Positions 60,901 to 64,000 of a stretch of 64,000 bases of DNA are shown here, piece after piece (the first letter of the stretch is position 1; each line of letters starts with the position of its first letter). Source of the DNA: Taenia hydatigena (Eukaryota; Platyhelminthes; Cestoda; Cyclophyllidea; Taeniidae); assembly GCA_036345935.2 (NCBI GenBank), contig JADWOT020000006.1, positions 9,212,519 to 9,276,518 on the forward strand, in the 5' to 3' direction. The notes below the pieces were generated by a model, which saw nothing but the letters and a program-made list of their open reading frames with translations, did no database searches and had not been told where the DNA came from. The translations under genes and the position numbers were made by a program.

Positions 60901-63818
60901 CAAAGTACTTGAAATGCATAAAAAACCTATGGGACTCGAACTTTTTAACTTTTGCCTCATCTGAAACTGTCTCTAAATTGTAAAGCACTCCTCATCCAGG
61001 TATTCATAGAATACGGCGCCCGTCTCTTTTTCATCAACTCACCGTCGTCGCATACAGCCAAAGCAAATCCGACTTCTGCGAAGACCAACAGTGCAGGAGG
61101 TGGTGGCGGTGGTGGTGGTGCTATTGGTGGTGCGGGATACAACAGCGGTGGTGGTGGATGGTCGCGACGAGCCGCCGACGCGGCTCTGGCAGAAGCGGCA
61201 CACGCCGACAAGATGATGCGTTCTGCAGCCGGTTCCGCCTATCGATCCACCTGCCAAACACCGCCGGCACAAATGGGAAGGTGCCATATGCGAGACGTTT
61301 TCAGAGGTATGTTCCTGCTTTGGTTACCTAATTCCTCTGACCTTGTGACATCTACAAACAAAGTGTTCAAGCCGCGAATAGATTTGGTCCTTGAAAATTT
61401 AGTTTTTTAAGTTATGCGTTGTAATCCGCACAGTTTGGTTAACATTGAGATTTGGTTATATTTCGGTGGTTAGACTGGACGAGGATTCTTTTATCATTGC
61501 TTAATACTAGCATATTTAAATTTGGCCAGTTAATTTTCGAAATCGCGTTTGAAACCACCTCCGACTACGGCAAATTCCCACGGATAAAGGCAATAGTGAT
61601 TTAACGTCTTTTGAAAGCACAAGGCAAAACTGCGCCGTGCTTAGGGTGTGAGGCACTATTAGTCTAGGTCACACTGAATTTGTCTTAAAGCTACAATTGT
61701 CCTTGATCATTTGTCACCTGCGTTCACCGAACGTGAAATGTATTCCACAAATCACTCAATTTGTGACGATTTTTTGCGAAAGGAGTGAAGTAGAGGAATC
61801 ACAAAAGAAGGCGCTACTCAATCTACTTTTACCTAATAGCTTGGGACCTCAAACATAATTCCTTTTGGTTTATTACCATTGCAACCAGAAGCAAACGTCG
61901 TCAGCTTTATTTATCACTTGGCAAATGTTCTCATCGCTAGGCGGATTAATTACACCCAAAAACCAGTGCGATCGAGCGGCTATTTCAACATTTTTGTTAA
62001 AATCAGACTCAGATTCCTGCTTAAAGTTTGTGGGAGATCCCAAATTGCGCAGTTTGAGCAGTCTACACTCTTATTCATAAAAGAGTACCAAATGACGTTC
62101 AGATAACCGGTCCTACATTTGCCCAGAGAACTTAGCGTCTTTCGTATAAAAGGAAAACAAACACGATATTCAGGAATTTTACTGTTTAATAGCAAATGCT
62201 AAACTATTCTTCCCTTCTTAGCGTATTTATGTCACTTCTTTGTCATCATAAAAAGCTGCGCAGTTACGATGAACCTTCAAACTGAAGTCAGATCCTACTT
62301 TCCATCCCTTTATTGGTGTGACACAATATTTTGTTTATTTACTCGTAATAGCTTACCATAACTCGCGTCGTTTAAGCGATATAGATCTACAAACCGTTTC
62401 CGAAAGCAGCAATAAATTTGATTTTACCTACTATTTCCATGAATGGATGTGGCAGCAAATTTTACGCTTCCATTTTGGGATGAAATTTGTTTAATCGGTG
62501 AGATTTTACAACCTTTAAACTTAGCGTAAGATGCAATTGTTTATTATTAATCACAGATACAGTTGCAATGCTATCTTTTAACCAACTATGCACTCTCATG
62601 CAAACACACAAGCACCAGTTTGCCTCACTAATCCCGTGCTTTCTAAACGCTAACACTGACCGTCCACTAAACTGCTCCTTAAGATTGGCCTTAATCGAGC
62701 CCGCACTGTAGATGCTATCGTCACAATGGTTGTGCTGCTTATTCTTAAGCTCTTTAAGTGCCTTTTCGAAAACACATTTATACGCAATCATTACCTTTAG
62801 TTCACTGCAAAGGAAGCGCTTTTTGCGACTTAATTTTCAGCCAATGCAATGTATTATAGCAAATAATATAAATGCTTTTGATGCAACAGGTGGTTGCAGT
62901 TGCGAAATCGGATGTCACATGGGTAGTGGGTGCTGTTTTGCAACTCGTCAGAATCCCTCCTATTACCCGCCGGTCGCATCACTTTGTCTGGAGTGTCAGC
63001 AGCAGCAACAACAAAATCGCCAGGCTGTTGACACCTGTTATCAACAGTGGTCAGCACACCACTCCCATCACTGTCAGACGTCTCATGCAGAGAGTCACAC
63101 ACGAGCTAGTTGCTCATGCGAGGAATGCAACACCTCCTATCGGGAACAGGAGCCACCGTGTCGTCTCCCACTCTCGGCGTACCAACGAAATGCTCAACCC
63201 AAATCCCCTTTTGCTGAAGAGGAGACAGGCACCAATCAGACTTGCCCCGCTTGCGCCGGTCTGGCTGTTGCAGCCTCTCAAGAGTGCGGACTTAGCGACG
63301 GGAGCTACAACGAAGCCCAGTGCGCTCCGCCGCTGCTCAAGGACCCCGATGCGGCACTTGCCGACGTTTGGGCCTCTGCCGCTCACCATCGAAGTGGGCG
63401 CTCCATCGCTGTCATTCCTTCCTCCGCTCCTCGTCGTTCGGGCTGCTATAACACAGAAAATCTGCTCGTCGAGTGCATCAGCGGCGATGGCGCCTGCGGA
63501 GGCAGTCAGTTCTCCTACATGGCCGATTGCACCCAGTGTCAACAATGCGATGCTGAGCGTTATGCCACAGGTGCCGGATCCAAGCCGGATACTCGGGTCT
63601 TACGACGAGTAGCGACGGTTACGCGTGACATCGCTGAGATTGTGCGCGGCATTCGCTATTTCCAGCGCAAAAATGAGGAAAAGGAACGCGTGCAGAAGAT
63701 CATAAACGAATGGCGGACGGTTGGTGGTGTGCTTGATCGCCTCTTCTTTGTCTGTTATATAATTGCGATAAGCATTTCAATAATTCTTTATTTCCCAAGA
63801 CCTGCGGGTAGTGGGTGA
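45971..63818 (+). CDS. Nicotinic acetylcholine receptor alpha-type subunit, Pro-Ala (chloride-channel-like) class; 5' exon missing
   Basis: Exons 45971-46203, 46985-47094, 48664-48837, 53041-53321, 57906-57992, 60385-60503, 61000-61306 and 62890-63818 join in phase to 746 residues plus an unfound signal-peptide exon (incoming phase 1). The ligand-binding domain has [32 protein letters not shown] and loop [10 protein letters not shown]. The Cys-loop has cysteines at 48761 and 48803, 13 residues apart. FGPWTYDA follows, and loop C is YQCC at 53156-53167, which makes it alpha-type. M1 follows RQPAFYNY. At the selectivity filter Pro-Ala (53303-53308) replaces the Gly-Glu of cation channels, as in schistosome acetylcholine-gated chloride channels. 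M2 is [20 protein letters not shown] with Gln at 9'. M3 is [20 protein letters not shown]. The M3-M4 loop is about 370 residues, with a polyglycine stretch and about 25 cysteines. The helix [15 protein letters not shown] and M4 close the chain. It would act in the surface membrane of nerve or muscle as part of a pentamer. Confidence 0.95.
46204..46984 (+). other. Receptor intron within the ligand-binding domain (exon a to b)
   Basis: 781 nt, donor GTGAGC, acceptor TTTTAG, phase 0. The open frame past the donor lacks receptor similarity. Nothing else recognised. Confidence 0.65.
47095..48663 (+). other. Receptor intron (exon b to c)
   Basis: 1569 nt, donor GTAAGC after LYN, acceptor TTTTAG before ADER, phase 2. 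The 91-codon frame at 47342-47617 has no family motif. Confidence 0.65.
48838..53040 (+). other. Receptor intron (exon c to d), 4.2 kb
   Basis: Donor GTAAGT follows TYDA, acceptor ATTTAG. AT-rich, no exon, RNA gene or repeat recognised. Confidence 0.65.
55600..55960. other. GC-rich island in receptor intron
   Basis: About 360 bp far richer in G and C than the rest of the intron, with CpGs, a GTGC repeat near 55795 and the CAC tract. No open frame of note (ATGGATGCCTCG ends at once). It could be an enhancer or an internal promoter. Confidence 0.3.
55687..55715. repeat. CAC trinucleotide repeat
   Basis: About nine uninterrupted CAC/CCA units, sitting in a GC-rich island. Confidence 0.85.
57993..60384 (+). 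other. Receptor intron between M2 and M3 (2.4 kb)
   Basis: Donor GTGAGA, acceptor TTTGCAG, phase 1. The 3' part holds a GC-rich segment with an inverted repeat (60062-60165). Confidence 0.65.
60062..60165. repeat. Imperfect inverted repeat, possible stem-loop
   Basis: CCGCGCTA at 60062-60069 is complementary to 60158-60165, and CCCTCTG at 60074-60080 to 60135-60141. The two arms nest, giving an interrupted stem of 15 pairs around a 54-base loop in a GC-rich patch. Confidence 0.5.
60504..60999 (+). other. Receptor intron after M3
   Basis: 496 nt, donor GTAAGC, acceptor ATCCAG, phase 0. No other content. Confidence 0.65.
61091..61160 (+). repeat. GGT/GGC repeat encoding polyglycine in the receptor loop
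   Basis: Eight glycine codons in a row, then interrupted Gly codons ([13 protein letters not shown]), inside the M3-M4 loop exon. Such tracts vary in length within species. Confidence 0.85.
61307..62889 (+). other. Receptor intron before the last exon (1.6 kb)
   Basis: Donor GTATGT, acceptor CAACAG, phase 1. The frame before 62890 is open back to 62712, so the acceptor choice rests on phase. Nothing else recognised. Confidence 0.6.
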
Positions 63819-64000
63819 ATTGCCTATAACATAGCAACCACAACCACAACAGCAACAACCGGTCTTCAAATTCCGATTCTGCCTTACAACCGTGTACAAT
63901 ACCACGAGACTGTTTGGTGTCTTCGTATCCTCTCCTTCTTTTTCTTCCTCACATTCGAGCCTTCAGCTACGCTTGAAGAATCGACTCGAAATGTTAGTTT

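Noticed and set aside
60957..61287. Minus-strand proline- and threonine-rich frames
   Set aside because: They are complements of the polyglycine tract in the receptor exon.
62872..63612. 246-codon open frame on the plus strand overlapping the last receptor exon
   Set aside because: It is a shadow of the exon in another frame; the receptor frame contains the recognisable pre-M4 helix and M4.
1..64000. CRISPR arrays, bacterial operons, rRNA genes
   Set aside because: None seen; exon-intron structure and gene families are animal.

Overview
The window looks like nuclear DNA from a parasitic flatworm, most likely a tapeworm. The assignment is an inference. It rests on AT-rich intergenic sequence, GT-AG introns that fall into a 30-37 nt class and a multi-kilobase class, a Ty3/Gypsy LTR element, and an acetylcholine-receptor subunit with the Pro-Ala pore motif known from flatworm acetylcholine-gated chloride channels. 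There are no operons, CRISPR arrays or bacterial features.

Layout. (1) 1-4305 holds a Ty3/Gypsy retrotransposon cut by the left window edge. It has gag, a pol broken by three frameshifts and one stop, and a 226-bp 3' LTR. A decayed copy of the LTR/gag start abuts its right end. (2) 4821-6480 (+) is a five-exon adiponectin-receptor (PAQR) gene. (3) 8949-6693 (-) is a five-exon RING-H2/coiled-coil gene resembling TRAIP/nopo, convergent with the receptor. (4) 11728-10445 (-) is a seven-exon GPI-transamidase catalytic subunit gene (PIGK/GPI8). (5) 11890-28023 (+) is a twelve-exon oxysterol-binding protein (PH, coiled coil, FFAT-like motif, lipid-binding domain). It is head-to-head with PIGK across 161 bp. 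(6) 28024-45970 is about 18 kb without a supportable gene. (7) 45971-63818 (+) is an alpha-type nicotinic acetylcholine receptor subunit from the ligand-binding domain to M4; its signal-peptide exon was not found.

The host genes are unrelated housekeeping or signalling functions: lipid receptor signalling, ubiquitin ligation, GPI anchoring, sterol transfer and cholinergic transmission. They show no sign of acting as one pathway. Exon models were built by hand from GT/AG sites, phase consistency and remembered family motifs. Phases close in every gene, with one OSBP exon edge uncertain (before 27582).

Most interesting points. The receptor combines an alpha-type Tyr-x-Cys-Cys site with Pro-Ala at the selectivity filter, glutamine at the 9' gate position, and a very long M3-M4 loop with about 25 cysteines. 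The retrotransposon's gag start codon lies inside the LTR, so the primer-binding site falls within gag. Its LTR arms are identical over 74 bp although pol is broken.
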